Origin: Promethearchaeota archaeon
Lineage (GTDB): Archaea > Asgardarchaeota > Lokiarchaeia > Sigynarchaeales > SOKP01
Direction of reading: 5' to 3'
DNA: 64,000 bases
Assembly: GCA_019058515.1 (NCBI GenBank)
Contig: JAHPYY010000063.1
Location: 4,232 to 68,231 of the forward strand
A program made the position numbers and the translations under genes. Shown here one piece after another: positions 28,089 through 36,962 of the stretch; position 1 is the first letter of the stretch, and each line of letters begins with the position of its first letter. The notes beneath the pieces are model-generated. The model saw nothing but the letters and a program-made list of their open reading frames with translations. It had not been told where the DNA came from and made no database searches.

Positions 28089-29402
28089 ATGATAAAATTA
28101 TATATGAAAAAGTTTATTGGGACTCATCCTCAAAAAAAGATCTTAAAACTATATAGTAAACACATTAATGCCCCTAAAGTTAGAACTTTTAAAGGGTTCG
28201 GATTTGGAGTAATCCCCGGAGAAAGGTATGGTATCAAATTTAAAACCTTAGAAGGTTTAAAACTTGGAGAACCTCCTTTAGAGATGATAAATTGCCGATC
28301 TTCTGGCGGAGTTTTCAATTTAGGACATCACAACCCCGAAATAGTTCAGAGATTGAAGGACGCTCTGGATGCCGGCTTAGATCTCGGCGATCATATGCTT
28401 TTGTCGGAATGGAGGGCTCTATTAGGAGAAAAATTGGCAGAATTAATGCCGCCTGGAATTACCAAAACTACATTTGGTGTGAGCGGAGGGGAAGCTATAG
28501 ATACCGCAATCAAATTCTCGTTTGCGTTTACTAAGCGGAACGGATGCATTTCTGCGATTGGAGGATATCATGGTCACACTGGTTTTGCATTGGCGACGGG
28601 TGATCCCAATTTTAAGGATAATTTCATGTGGAATCCCCCCGGTTTTAAACAAGTTCCCTTCGGCAATGTGGAAGCCATCAAAAAAGCAGTAGACGATAAG
28701 ACTGCTTGCGTAATTCTCGAAACTATTCCCGCAACTGGTGGAGTTTTAATCGCTCCTGAAGGCTATTTTTCTGCAATCCGTAAGGTCTGTGATGATAACG
28801 GTGCATTAATGATTATTGACGAAGTACAAGCTGGTCTTGGAAGAACTGGTGAATTTTGGGCAATTTATGGAGGATTATATCCAAATGAAAAAATAATACC
28901 TGATTTTATGGTTTTGGGGAAGGGAATGAGTTCGGGCATTTATCCCTTATCAAGTACAAGTTATAAACCCGAAATAGAAAGAGCAATTTTTAGAGAGGAT
29001 CCCTTTATCCATATCTCCACGACTGGAGGGTCGGATCTTGGGTGCGCGGTGGCGTATAAGATGCTGGAAATCCAATCAGAATCGAAATTTCTAAATAACG
29101 TAAAAGACATGGGGAGATTATTTGGAAATGGATTAAAGGAGATCGCTAACGATTTTCCAACGCTAATTAAAGAAGTGCGTGGAAGAGGATTGATGTGGGG
29201 AGTTGAGTTTCAAAATGAGACGCTTAGTCAATTAGCTATGATCAGTATAATTCATGAAGGTGTATTACAAAATTATTGCGGTAATAAAAAGGATACACTC
29301 ATCATTATGCCTCCCTTAATTGTTCAAAAAGAAGATGTTAATGAAATACTTGAGAGAATTCGAAAAGGTATAGAACATTTAAATGCCCTTCAAAATAAAT
29401 AA
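28089..29402 (+). CDS. Class III pyridoxal-phosphate aminotransferase
   Basis: PLP-dependent omega-aminotransferase family member of 437 residues. It has VSGGEAIDTAIKF (131-143), GGYHGHTG (158-165), IIDEVQAGLGRTGEFWA (242-258) and the PLP lysine in VLGKGMSSG (K278). The substrate is not evident; relatives act on ornithine, 4-aminobutyrate, acetylornithine or other amines. ATG codons at 28089 and 28104 are both possible. It lies between repeat copies A and B together with the kinase-like gene, 73 bp downstream. Confidence 0.9.
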   Translation: MIKLYMKKFIGTHPQKKILKLYSKHINAPKVRTFKGFGFGVIPGERYGIKFKTLEGLKLGEPPLEMINCRSSGGVFNLGHHNPEIVQRLKDALDAGLDLGDHMLLSEWRALLGEKLAELMPPGITKTTFGVSGGEAIDTAIKFSFAFTKRNGCISAIGGYHGHTGFALATGDPNFKDNFMWNPPGFKQVPFGNVEAIKKAVDDKTACVILETIPATGGVLIAPEGYFSAIRKVCDDNGALMIIDEVQAGLGRTGEFWAIYGGLYPNEKIIPDFMVLGKGMSSGIYPLSSTSYKPEIERAIFREDPFIHISTTGGSDLGCAVAYKMLEIQSESKFLNNVKDMGRLFGNGLKEIANDFPTLIKEVRGRGLMWGVEFQNETLSQLAMISIIHEGVLQNYCGNKKDTLIIMPPLIVQKEDVNEILERIRKGIEHLNALQNK

Positions 29403-29475
29403 TTTTGTTTTAAATCCATATAAATAATAAAATAATAAAGAAATACAAATTTCATAAGAAAAAAGAGGCTTCAAA

Positions 29476-30429
29476 ATGAACATTGATATTGAATTATTAA
29501 AGAAATTCGAAAAAACCTTAGATACCTTACACCCAGAGAGTGGAAAAATTCCTATTAAGATTCTTGGATATGGTGAAATTAGTTTAGTATTTTCCATAAA
29601 AGGTCAAAACATTGCTTATAAAAGAATCCCGATTTTTGACAACGATCTTCAAGTTCAAAGACATATTTGGGCGTATAATACTTATAATGAATTACTTCAA
29701 CGAATCGGATTAACTATACCTGATTACGATGTAATTTCCTTCAAGGATGATCAGGAAAAAATCCAATTTTATTGCGTTCAGGAAATGATTGATGTAGAGT
29801 CTGTTGGAAATAAAATAATCCATCATGTATCAGAAGAAGAGTGTAAACTTCTTGTACTCCTTGTCCTAAGAGAAGTGAAAAAAGTGTGGGACTTTAATAT
29901 GCGGAGTAGAAAATTCGAAGTGGCATTAGACGGACAAATTTCGAATTTTGCCGTAATAAATTATGATTCACAGAATCCTAAAATCAATGAAAGTACGAAA
30001 CTTCAATATTTAGATACTAGTACTCCTTTATTCAGAGTAAACGGTATTGAAGCTATAGAACCCGAATTATTACTGAAAAGTGCACCTTCCTTTTTGCGAT
30101 GGCTTCTTAAAGCGTTATTTCTCCAAGATACAGTCGATAGATACTATGATTTTCGGAGAGTTATCATTGATTTGATCGCAAATTTTTATAAAGAGCAATT
30201 ACCTCGTCTTATTCTTAGTTTAATCGCCATTACGAATAAATTTCTACAAGAAGAAGCTTCCGAACACAAAATCTCTCCAATTAGACCACAAGAGATTTAC
30301 AAATACTATAAAAGCGATGCAAATATGTGGGAAATTTTTCAAACTGTGAGAAAATTAGATCGCTGGCTCCAAACCAAAATATTAAGAAGGCAATATCCTT
30401 TTTATCTCCCCCAAGATATACAGAGGTAA
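29476..30429 (+). CDS. Protein-kinase-like fold protein, partner of the aminotransferase
   Basis: 317 residues. The N-terminal part resembles a small-molecule kinase/protein-kinase-like fold: a glycine loop ILGYGEISLVFSI (about 34-46), a Lys in IAYKRIPIF as a possible VAIK lysine, DGQISNFAVINYD as a catalytic-loop-like D-x(4)-N, and LQYLDTSTPLFR as a possible metal-binding Asp. The C-terminal half is helical. It is a plausible kinase or pseudokinase of unknown substrate. The same-strand position after the aminotransferase, inside the A-B repeat interval, suggests one cassette. A TTTCATAAGAAAAAAGAGG leader with GAGG lies before the ATG. Confidence 0.6.
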   Translation: MNIDIELLKKFEKTLDTLHPESGKIPIKILGYGEISLVFSIKGQNIAYKRIPIFDNDLQVQRHIWAYNTYNELLQRIGLTIPDYDVISFKDDQEKIQFYCVQEMIDVESVGNKIIHHVSEEECKLLVLLVLREVKKVWDFNMRSRKFEVALDGQISNFAVINYDSQNPKINESTKLQYLDTSTPLFRVNGIEAIEPELLLKSAPSFLRWLLKALFLQDTVDRYYDFRRVIIDLIANFYKEQLPRLILSLIAITNKFLQEEASEHKISPIRPQEIYKYYKSDANMWEIFQTVRKLDRWLQTKILRRQYPFYLPQDIQR

Positions 30430-30453
30430 TAATCTTCTCTCAAGAGTAATTAT

Positions 30454-30660
30454 AACTATAACATCGAACATATGTATTCTGTATTCAGTATTTATCTATC
30501 TCTTAATTCCAATAAGGAAACATATTAAATTAATATTAGAATTAAATCTTTAATAAACTAGTTATATCACAGTTTAAGATTTCTATTGGAATTACAAAAA
30601 AAGTTAAGAATAATATAGTTGGAACATAAAAAAATTAAATCAGTTGAAGATTTACTCGCC
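30454..30660. repeat. Dispersed direct repeat, copy B (complete EF-1A/flavoprotein spacer)
   Basis: The most complete copy. Its left end (AACTATAACATCGAACA, 30454-30470) equals the 5' end of the flavoprotein gene. Its 71-bp core is 30581-30651. Its right end TTACTCGCC matches the EF-1A stop region, and 30652-30675 read on the minus strand gives KKLVTGE then stop, close to EF-1A's KELETGE. It looks like a copy of the original spacer between EF-1A and the flavoprotein gene. Confidence 0.8.
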
Positions 30661-30863
30661 TGTGACTAGCTTTTTCCTCTTCTGCATTACCACTATTCAT
30701 TTTAGTATCAATCTTTCCATTAATATTCAAAACAAAATTCGATCCGTGTACTTTTATATATATTTACGGTGTAATTAATCTTACTTAATGTATGATTTTT
30801 CTCTTTCTATTATAAATATGAGATTTAATTTGTTATATCAAAAATGTCCAATTCTATAAAAAA

Positions 30864-31457
30864 ATGAATATTCAATTAGATAATATTCCGAAAGCTTGTA
30901 TTGACCTGTATAGAAAAATACAACAAGGTATAGAAGTGATCCCTGAGACAATAGTCGACGATAATGCGAAATATGTATCTAATGAAGTGGAAATAAATAT
31001 CGATGCTCCGATAGAAGAAGTTTATTATAGCCTCAGGAATACCCCATTAGAATTACAGCTTCCACCAGTCCAAGCCACTATCCCACTTAATAACAAAGCG
31101 TATCAAGATGAGGGATATAGAAGAATTGTTTGCCTTAAAGATGGCAATAGCGCAATAGAGGAAATGACAACATGCATTCCAAACAAATATTTTTCATATA
31201 AAGTCTGGAATTACACACTAAAAGCTGCTAAAATCATCGAATACGCTAGGGGAGAATGGTGGTTCGCTCCGTTTAAAAACTCTACTCATGTCAAATGGCG
31301 GTATTCGTTTGTATTAAAAAATAAGGGAATTGGTAAGCTTGGGGCTTTGGGACGCCTTCTTTTTAAGCAGTATTTCATTAAGGCACAATACAACGAGTTA
31401 ATGGTTCATGCATTACACGGATTGAAAAGCAGAGTAGAATCTAAGAATAAACTCTAA
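30864..31457 (+). CDS. SRPBCC (START/polyketide cyclase-like) protein
   Basis: 197 residues. From about residue 43 it follows the SRPBCC pattern of a beta-strand with VEINIDAPIEEVYYSLRN. Central strands GYRRIVCLKDG and EEMTTCIPNKYFSYKVWNY come next, then ARGEWWFAPFKNSTHVKWRY, and a long C-terminal helix. Such domains bind hydrophobic ligands. The ligand is unknown. It lies in the interval between repeat copies B and C, convergent with an HxlR-type regulator gene 64 bp away. Confidence 0.7.
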   Translation: MNIQLDNIPKACIDLYRKIQQGIEVIPETIVDDNAKYVSNEVEINIDAPIEEVYYSLRNTPLELQLPPVQATIPLNNKAYQDEGYRRIVCLKDGNSAIEEMTTCIPNKYFSYKVWNYTLKAAKIIEYARGEWWFAPFKNSTHVKWRYSFVLKNKGIGKLGALGRLLFKQYFIKAQYNELMVHALHGLKSRVESKNKL

Positions 31458-31520
31458 CGCCCCTTCATTCTAAAACATCGAAATTCTATTTAGTAAATCT
31501 TTTTTTTCCTATTTTTGAAA

Positions 31521-32051
31521 TTATTCTGCTTCCTGAGTTATTGACTGTCTGATAAGTTCTTCCATCGTACCTATTTTTGGGTACTCTCTTTTTATTTTAG
31601 ATGGGAGAATAGAATAAACTAAAAATGGAAGCAATAACGCGAAAGATTCTTTTCCGAAATCGGTTAACGCGTAATTAACTCTAACTGGGCTTTCTGTAAT
31701 TACATGCCTTGCAATTACCCTTCTTTTCTCTAGAAATTGAAGACGATCAGTTAAAGTTCTTGAATTAATCTCTTTACCATTTCTTCTTGGGAGTAATCTT
31801 TTAAGATCGTTGAAACCGCAACTTTCTAATATCATTAAAGTAAAATAAATCTCAACGCTCCACTTGCCTTGAATAATATCAAATATATTATTGTAGAGTG
31901 AGGCCTTTTGTTTTACCCAACTTTTATCTTCTCCATGAAAGTTTCTTATTCTTTGCAACGCTTTTAGCGTAGCTTCTTGGATCGAAGGAATAAGGTTCAA
32001 TATCTCCTTATAATGTTCTTCTAATTGTTTTTTATATCTATTTGGATTCAT
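31521..32051 (-). CDS. HxlR-type winged-helix transcriptional regulator
   Basis: 176 residues. The MarR/HxlR winged helix starts at GKWSVEIYFTLMILESCGFN and continues with FNDLKRLLPR, INSRTLTDRLQFLEKRRVIA and VRVNYALTDFGKE, the standard HxlR recognition helix, wing and C-terminal block. An N-terminal helical extension of about 55 residues precedes it. The missing CxxxC redox motif means its signal is unknown. It probably controls neighbouring genes such as the SRPBCC protein. Confidence 0.82.
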   Translation of the reverse strand: MNPNRYKKQLEEHYKEILNLIPSIQEATLKALQRIRNFHGEDKSWVKQKASLYNNIFDIIQGKWSVEIYFTLMILESCGFNDLKRLLPRRNGKEINSRTLTDRLQFLEKRRVIARHVITESPVRVNYALTDFGKESFALLLPFLVYSILPSKIKREYPKIGTMEELIRQSITQEAE

Positions 32052-32190
32052 AATATTAAGTTTGTTTATACATCGTATCTCTTATCTTTATGAAATATTC
32101 CTATCCTTTTTAGTGTTTTTTTTACACTTAGTGTTTTATCTACAGCTTCAACTGAATCAAATTTGATTAACAAATGCTATAGTTGAAATT

Positions 32191-32270
32191 TTCTTTTGGA
32201 ATTACAAAAAGAGGTAACAATAAAATAGTTAGAATATAAAAAAATTAAATCGGTTAAAGATTTACTCGCC
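32191..32270. repeat. Dispersed direct repeat, copy C (EF-1A 3' flank)
   Basis: The core 32191-32261 matches copies A and B at the same 71-bp length, with 4 differences from A, and runs directly into the EF-1A stop codon. Read on the minus strand it begins with ATCTTTAACCGATTTAATTT and has a T7 run, so in this position it serves as the EF-1A 3' untranslated region and probably its terminator. Confidence 0.82.
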
Positions 32271-33563
32271 AGTTTCGAGCTCCTTTACTATCCCTACAGC
32301 GACGGTTCTCCCCATATCCCGTACGGCGAAACGACCCATTTCAGGGAAATCTGTATACTTTTCGATGCACAATTTCTTAATAGGTTGTAATTCGACGATG
32401 GCAGATTCGTTTCGCTTTAGGAATTTAGGATTGTCTTCGATGACCGCTCCAGTTTTTTGATCTAATTTCTTCAAAAGACTGGTGAACTTTGCTGCAACTT
32501 GGGCGGTGTGGGCGTGAACTACGGGCGTGTAACCTTGTGCGATCGCAGTAGGGTGCCAAATCACGATGATTTGACCGGTCCACTTGCCTTTTGGAGTAAC
32601 AACCGTTGGTACACTAGTTGGATGTCCCAAGCAGTCTCCTCGTCCAACGTCTTGCATAGTAATACCCCGAATACTAAACCCGATGTTGTCTCCGGGTTCT
32701 GCCTGAGGAATTTCTTCGTGGTGCATTTCGATACTTCGAATTTCTCCTTTAAATCCCGTAGGCATGATGACAATCTTGTCGTTTTTCTTGAGAATTCCCG
32801 ATTCTACTCGACCTACGGGAACCACTCCAGTTCCTTTGATTTTATAAGCATCTTGGATAGGTACTCGTAAAGCTTTGTCAGTTGGTTTATCGGGAATGAC
32901 AAACTCATCGATTGCGTCGATTAACGATGGTCCTTTATACCATGGAGTTTTATCGCTAACATCGGTTAAATTATCTCCTGTCATACCGCTGGTAGGAACG
33001 AATTTGATTTTCTTAACGGGAAAACCAATTGTTTTTAGCAAATCGGAAACTGCTTGTTTGCATTCATTGAAACGCTCCTCACTATACTCGTAGTTATCGG
33101 CCTTGTTAATAGCGACTACTAATTGCTTAACGCCTAAAGTTTGGGCTAAGTAGGCGTGCTCTCGAGTTTGGCCGTTGGCAGCCACTCCAACCTCCATCTC
33201 ACCTTTCTTACCAGAAACTACTAACACCGCTGCGTCGGCTTGAGAAGCGCCAGTAATCATGTTTTTAACGAAATCTGCGTGTCCAGGAGCGTCGATAATC
33301 GTGAAATACTTAGATTTGGTTTCAAATTTTCTAAACGCAAGATCTATTGTAATTCCACGCTGTCGTTCTTCTTTTAACTTATCAAATACGAATGCATATG
33401 ACCAAGATGCACGATCGTATTCTTTAGCTAATTTTTCTAGCTCTCTGGCTTCTCTGTCGGATACGGCTCCAGTCTTGATGAGTAAAGCACCCATCATTGT
33501 ACTTTTACCGTGGTCTATATGTCCAATAATTACTAAATTTAAATGTGGTTTTTCAGTGGGCAT
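32262..33563 (-). CDS. tef1A: Translation elongation factor EF-1 alpha
   Basis: GTPase that delivers aminoacyl-tRNA to the ribosome. G1 GHIDHGKS (14-21), G3 DAPGHADFVKNMITGASQAD, G4 NKADN and domains II/III with GTGVVPVGRVESG and GFSIRG are all present. Length 433 is standard. In many archaea this gene follows rps7 in the str operon; here it is about 17 kb from rps7, and the next gene on its left is the HxlR regulator. Codon composition is richer in G and C than its neighbours, as expected for a highly expressed gene. Confidence 0.98.
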   Translation of the reverse strand: MPTEKPHLNLVIIGHIDHGKSTMMGALLIKTGAVSDREARELEKLAKEYDRASWSYAFVFDKLKEERQRGITIDLAFRKFETKSKYFTIIDAPGHADFVKNMITGASQADAAVLVVSGKKGEMEVGVAANGQTREHAYLAQTLGVKQLVVAINKADNYEYSEERFNECKQAVSDLLKTIGFPVKKIKFVPTSGMTGDNLTDVSDKTPWYKGPSLIDAIDEFVIPDKPTDKALRVPIQDAYKIKGTGVVPVGRVESGILKKNDKIVIMPTGFKGEIRSIEMHHEEIPQAEPGDNIGFSIRGITMQDVGRGDCLGHPTSVPTVVTPKGKWTGQIIVIWHPTAIAQGYTPVVHAHTAQVAAKFTSLLKKLDQKTGAVIEDNPKFLKRNESAIVELQPIKKLCIEKYTDFPEMGRFAVRDMGRTVAVGIVKELETGE

Positions 33564-33741
33564 GTTTTTTCACTTTCCAATGCTATTTTTAATTTTTAAT
33601 ATATTTTTTTTGTGTGTTTTATCAAAATTAAATTGATTGGTATCAATTCTAATGTTATCCAATTTAAATTTTTTACTATAAATTAATATCCATTAAGGCG
33701 AGAGATAAAATTAATTAATCTTATTAGCATATGCTTTCATA

Positions 33742-34038
33742 GTGAAAATATCTCGATTAGTTGATTTAATGAACCTTGCTTCGGAAGGTGTCGACAATTT
33801 AAAACACGGTGTAATAGGGTACAATGGGTATGGATTTGCTTTTAGAGATCCTTTTCATACGAGTGATTCTTATGTAGTATCTTATCGCACGAGTAAACTT
33901 TGCGGAGCGGTGCTTATAAAGAATTCGTAATACGGTTCTCTTCTATGGAGAAAAAAAAAACTAGATGGTCTTTTATTATATGATGAACGGTTAGACATGC
34001 TCCTTGGAGGCACGCTTAAAACTTCCTCCCGTCCTTAG
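33742..34038 (+). pseudogene. Gene remnant with in-frame TAA
   Basis: From GTG at 33742 the frame reads VKISRLVDLMNLASEGVDNL, then HGVIGYNGYGFAFRDPFHT, and stops at TAA (33928-33930). The same phase continues without further stops as LDGLLLYDERLDMLLGGTLK until TAG at 34036-34038. Coding-like composition on both sides of the stop suggests decay. I do not recognise the family. Confidence 0.4.
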
Positions 34039-34058
34039 AATTTGGTGATAGAGAGGGA

Positions 34059-34483
34059 ATGTCTGATGTGTGGGTACTTGTACAAACTCCCGATAATAAG
34101 ATTTTCCCTGCTATGTTTTATTTCGGCCAATCGGGTACCGCATTAGGAGCTTGGAAAAAATACACGGATATATCAGGAAGTAAAATATTTCCAGAAGATT
34201 TTGAAACCATAATCAATTGTAGTCCATTTGATTTTTTTTTAATGATGAAGAATTATACATGTTAACAGAAGCTATAGAGTTAGCTTTGAATAAAGTCCCG
34301 ATATCAGATTTTCACGGTATTTATCGTCACGACATGGGGTATACACTTATGGACGTCTACGAGGGACAACCCTTCGCCATTGAAATTGATTACTTTATTA
34401 GCGAAAATGATATCGAAATGTTTTTGAGAGAATTGTATCATTCATTTAAAAGTACAAGAGATAGATATTTCTTATCTTTGTAA
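34059..34483 (+). pseudogene. Frameshifted small gene (hypothetical)
   Basis: The frame from ATG 34059 (MSDVWVLVQTPDNKIFPAMF) runs through CSPFDFF and then slips at a run of T residues near 34238-34246. The other phase continues as NDEELYMLTEAIELALNKVP and KSTRDRYFLSL to TAA at 34483. Joined, it would be about 140 residues. A homopolymer indel, whether biological or a sequencing error, explains the split better than two overlapping genes. The family is not recognised; composition suggests a soluble cytoplasmic protein. Confidence 0.55.
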
Positions 34484-34573
34484 CTCTCCTCATCAACATA
34501 ACTAAGGTAATTTCGCTGATGAGACCAAATTTTCTACTAATTATTAACAATTTCTTATTATATTATCGTATTG

Positions 34574-34942
34574 CTACGCAATTTGAGAGTAAAATCCTTT
34601 CAAATCAAGAATGAGCTCTTTTGAATTTTCTCGTAATAAATTGAACACTTCCTCAATTTCGCTATTAATGTTAATTTTTTGGCCTTCTCCAATTGTTATC
34701 TCAGGAAATAGTTTCTTCATAAGGCACTTCTCGAACACTTTATCAATATCTGAGATGTCTTCCCGAGTTTCTTGGAAAAAGTCCAAAATGTAATGCGTTA
34801 ATCCCGCTTTCAGAAATTGTTTGGTCTCGGGGTCTTTATCGTAGAAGTATTTAAGCTCGTAGTAAATGTTGCCTTTTATGTTGGCTTGCTCTTGGAGCAA
34901 AAACTCGGGCTTATGGTGCCAAATCACGCCGTAATCGATCAC
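34574..34942 (-). CDS. Hypothetical helical protein, N-terminus uncertain
   Basis: From GTG at 34942 this frame encodes 122 residues, largely helical, with no membrane segment and no recognised domain. The same phase is open for about 27 codons upstream and looks protein-like (PIPNWIIHLKWAKKLEIPEK), but has no start codon before a TGA at about 35024-35026. Upstream of that TGA the phase is again open. So the true N-terminus is either lost or misread, and the annotated GTG start is a minimum. It may be a remnant, like the two pseudogenes to its left. Confidence 0.45.
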   Translation of the reverse strand: MIDYGVIWHHKPEFLLQEQANIKGNIYYELKYFYDKDPETKQFLKAGLTHYILDFFQETREDISDIDKVFEKCLMKKLFPEITIGEGQKININSEIEEVFNLLRENSKELILDLKGFYSQIA

Positions 34943-35197
34943 TGTGTTAACAATATTAACGATTTTCTCAGGTATTTCTAATTTTTTAGCCCATTTTAAA
35001 TGTATAATCCAATTTGGTATTGGTAATCACTTGTAATGTGTGAATAAGGATGATCTCAATCTTGTATTAAGAAATGCTTCGCAAAAAACTATAGGTTAGA
35101 GTTTTAGGGAGTATAATATAAAAAGAATAATAAATTATTGAAGTTTTATAATATTAATACTTTTACAAACGAACTCGAAAAGCGATAATAAGGAAAT

Positions 35198-36025
35198 ATG
35201 GTAAAAAGTCGTAATAAATTTCCGAGGGAAGGAGAATTTGTTGTCGGGAAAGTAGCAGACATCCTAAATCAGTATATATATGTGGATTTACTGGACTACG
35301 AAGGATTAGCATCTGAGGAACGCGCAAGAGGTATGTTGCATATCTCTGAAATTTCGTCGCGATGGATTAAAAACATCCGAAACTTCGTAAGAGTGGGCCA
35401 AAGAATCGTACTAAGAGTTATTCGCGTCGATCCAAGTAAGGGGCACATAGATTTATCATACAGAAGAACCAATTCCGTACAGCGAGATAATCGAATGAAA
35501 GAGTGGAAGTACGCTCTTAAATATGAGAATTTACTACAATTTCTTACTGAAATTGAGGGAGTAACTATGAATTTGGACGAAGCATACGACAAGATCGGTT
35601 TTCCCCTATTGGAAATGTTTAACGACAATTATCAAGAAACGATAGATGAGTTGAAGGAAAATGGGGAGGAATTACTTAGTAATATTGACTCCATTTCCAA
35701 CCAAATTAAACAGAAGTTTATCGAAATCGTGGATGAGAATGTGAAAGTTTCCACGGTTGATATTATTGGCAGGATAAAGCTTTCTTTTTCGAGTGGAGAT
35801 GGGATAAAAAAAATAAAAGATATTTTGTTAGAAGCGAAAAACATCCTTCCCGTTAAAAAGGCAACGAGAAACTTAAAGATATCTTACATAGCTGCTCCTT
35901 ATTATAGGTTGGAAATTGTTTCGAAAGATTACTTGGATGCCGAAAACATCCTTTCCGAAGTACTAGAAGTAATTGAGAAAAAAGCCAATAAATACAACGC
36001 GACTTTCGAATTCGTAAGAGATTAA
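35198..36025 (+). CDS. eif2a: Translation initiation factor aIF2 alpha subunit
   Basis: Alpha subunit of the heterotrimeric aIF2 that brings initiator tRNA to the ribosome. The N-terminal S1 domain reads PREGEFVVGKVADI, RGMLHISEISSRWIKNI and SKGHIDLSYRR. The helical middle and C-terminal alpha-beta domain (RIKLSFSSGDGIKKI, YRLEIVSKDYLDAE) follow. Length 275 is standard. It is followed 24 bp later by nop10, the usual archaeal pair; rps27e and rpl44e, which often precede it, lie 9 kb away. Confidence 0.95.
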   Translation: MVKSRNKFPREGEFVVGKVADILNQYIYVDLLDYEGLASEERARGMLHISEISSRWIKNIRNFVRVGQRIVLRVIRVDPSKGHIDLSYRRTNSVQRDNRMKEWKYALKYENLLQFLTEIEGVTMNLDEAYDKIGFPLLEMFNDNYQETIDELKENGEELLSNIDSISNQIKQKFIEIVDENVKVSTVDIIGRIKLSFSSGDGIKKIKDILLEAKNILPVKKATRNLKISYIAAPYYRLEIVSKDYLDAENILSEVLEVIEKKANKYNATFEFVRD

Positions 36026-36049
36026 TTAAGCTGTACTATCATTAGCAAT

Positions 36050-36244
36050 ATGACTAAATACCTCATGAAATGCAAACAATGCCAAGAATATGGTATTGCT
36101 AATCCAGATAGCAAATGTCGATTTTGTGGCGGTCAGTTAATCAATCCTAAACCTCCCAAATTTTCGCTAACAGACAAGTACGGTAAATTTAGGCGTCAGT
36201 ATTTCAAGGAAAATTTTGAAGAAAAATTTAAGAAATTGAATTAA
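36050..36244 (+). CDS. nop10: H/ACA ribonucleoprotein protein Nop10
   Basis: Small zinc protein of the H/ACA RNP that guides rRNA pseudouridylation with Cbf5, Gar1 and L7Ae. Zinc ligands C8, C11, C23 and C26 appear in MKCKQCQEYG and SKCRFCGG. The family tail PKPPKFSLTDKYGKFRRQYF binds Cbf5. 64 residues, normal size. It overlaps the convergent GINS gene by 4 bp. Confidence 0.95.
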   Translation: MTKYLMKCKQCQEYGIANPDSKCRFCGGQLINPKPPKFSLTDKYGKFRRQYFKENFEEKFKKLN

Positions 36245-36903
36245 AGCTCAATTACTTCTGCTTGGTTTTCGCTAATTAAAATTTTTGCGTTTTCTAACGG
36301 AATTAAAGCAATATCTTCTTTCTCGAAGGGTCCGTAATTTATGAGATCTAAACCAACTAAAGGAGGGGTTTTTTTAAGAAAACGAATTAACAAATACGAA
36401 ATAGATTCTTCCTTTTCAATTACTTCTTCTGTTGTATCGTGTCCCAATAAATCTGAAGGTGTGTGACCGTTATGCGTGGATATCTCGTCAATCTCCGTAT
36501 CTGGTTGCGCAGATTCTAGCGATTTTAAAATCGTACCGTCTAATAACGCTATATTCTTGAGTTTATTGTAGCTTTTAACGGCGATGACCGAATTTTCGTA
36601 AAGCAATTTCTCGGCTTCCGTTAGTTTGTCGAAATCTATGTCGTTAAGGGATAGAGCGAGGTTGAGGATTTTTACCTTCCGTATTTTTAATAAATCTTCC
36701 AGCAAGAACTCCAAATTATCTATGTACGATTTCACGACATCCTTTTGCACTGGTTCAGTGAATTTTAAACTCGATTTCTTGAATGATTCGATGTAATTTT
36801 GAACCTGTGTGTATTGAGCATCCGTGAACTTCGTTAAATCGGTGCGTTCGAACTCATCTCTCCAACACGTGAACAATTCGAGATATTTGTCGCTAATGTT
36901 CAT
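36241..36903 (-). CDS. GINS complex subunit (Gins-type, B domain at C-terminus)
   Basis: Component of the CMG-like replicative helicase assembly. The helical A domain occupies about residues 1-140, including FTCWRDEFERTDLTKF. A linker with acidic residues leads to a C-terminal B domain, TPPLVGLDLINYGPFEKEDI then ALIPLENAKILI, the standard GINS pattern. I take the ATG at 36903 (MNISDKYLEL); a GTG at 36945 would add 14 unlikely residues. It sits directly downstream of priS (59 bp), a common archaeal pairing. Confidence 0.85.
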   Translation of the reverse strand: MNISDKYLELFTCWRDEFERTDLTKFTDAQYTQVQNYIESFKKSSLKFTEPVQKDVVKSYIDNLEFLLEDLLKIRKVKILNLALSLNDIDFDKLTEAEKLLYENSVIAVKSYNKLKNIALLDGTILKSLESAQPDTEIDEISTHNGHTPSDLLGHDTTEEVIEKEESISYLLIRFLKKTPPLVGLDLINYGPFEKEDIALIPLENAKILISENQAEVIEL

Positions 36904-36962
36904 TGCAATATGAATAAAATGGAAGTATAATCTAGTATAGAGCACATATTATTTTTTATTTG

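Noticed and set aside
27824..32270. Insertion sequence or transposon as source of the three repeats
   Set aside because: No transposase, terminal inverted repeats or target-site duplications are visible, and the repeat is recognisable as the EF-1A 3' flank.
32499..33636. Several frames of 70-125 codons antisense to EF-1A
   Set aside because: The higher G+C content of EF-1A suppresses stops on the opposite strand; none has family motifs or start signals.
36904..36945. GTG start at 36945 for the GINS subunit
   Set aside because: The 14 added residues do not resemble GINS N-termini, while the ATG at 36903 gives a normal start.
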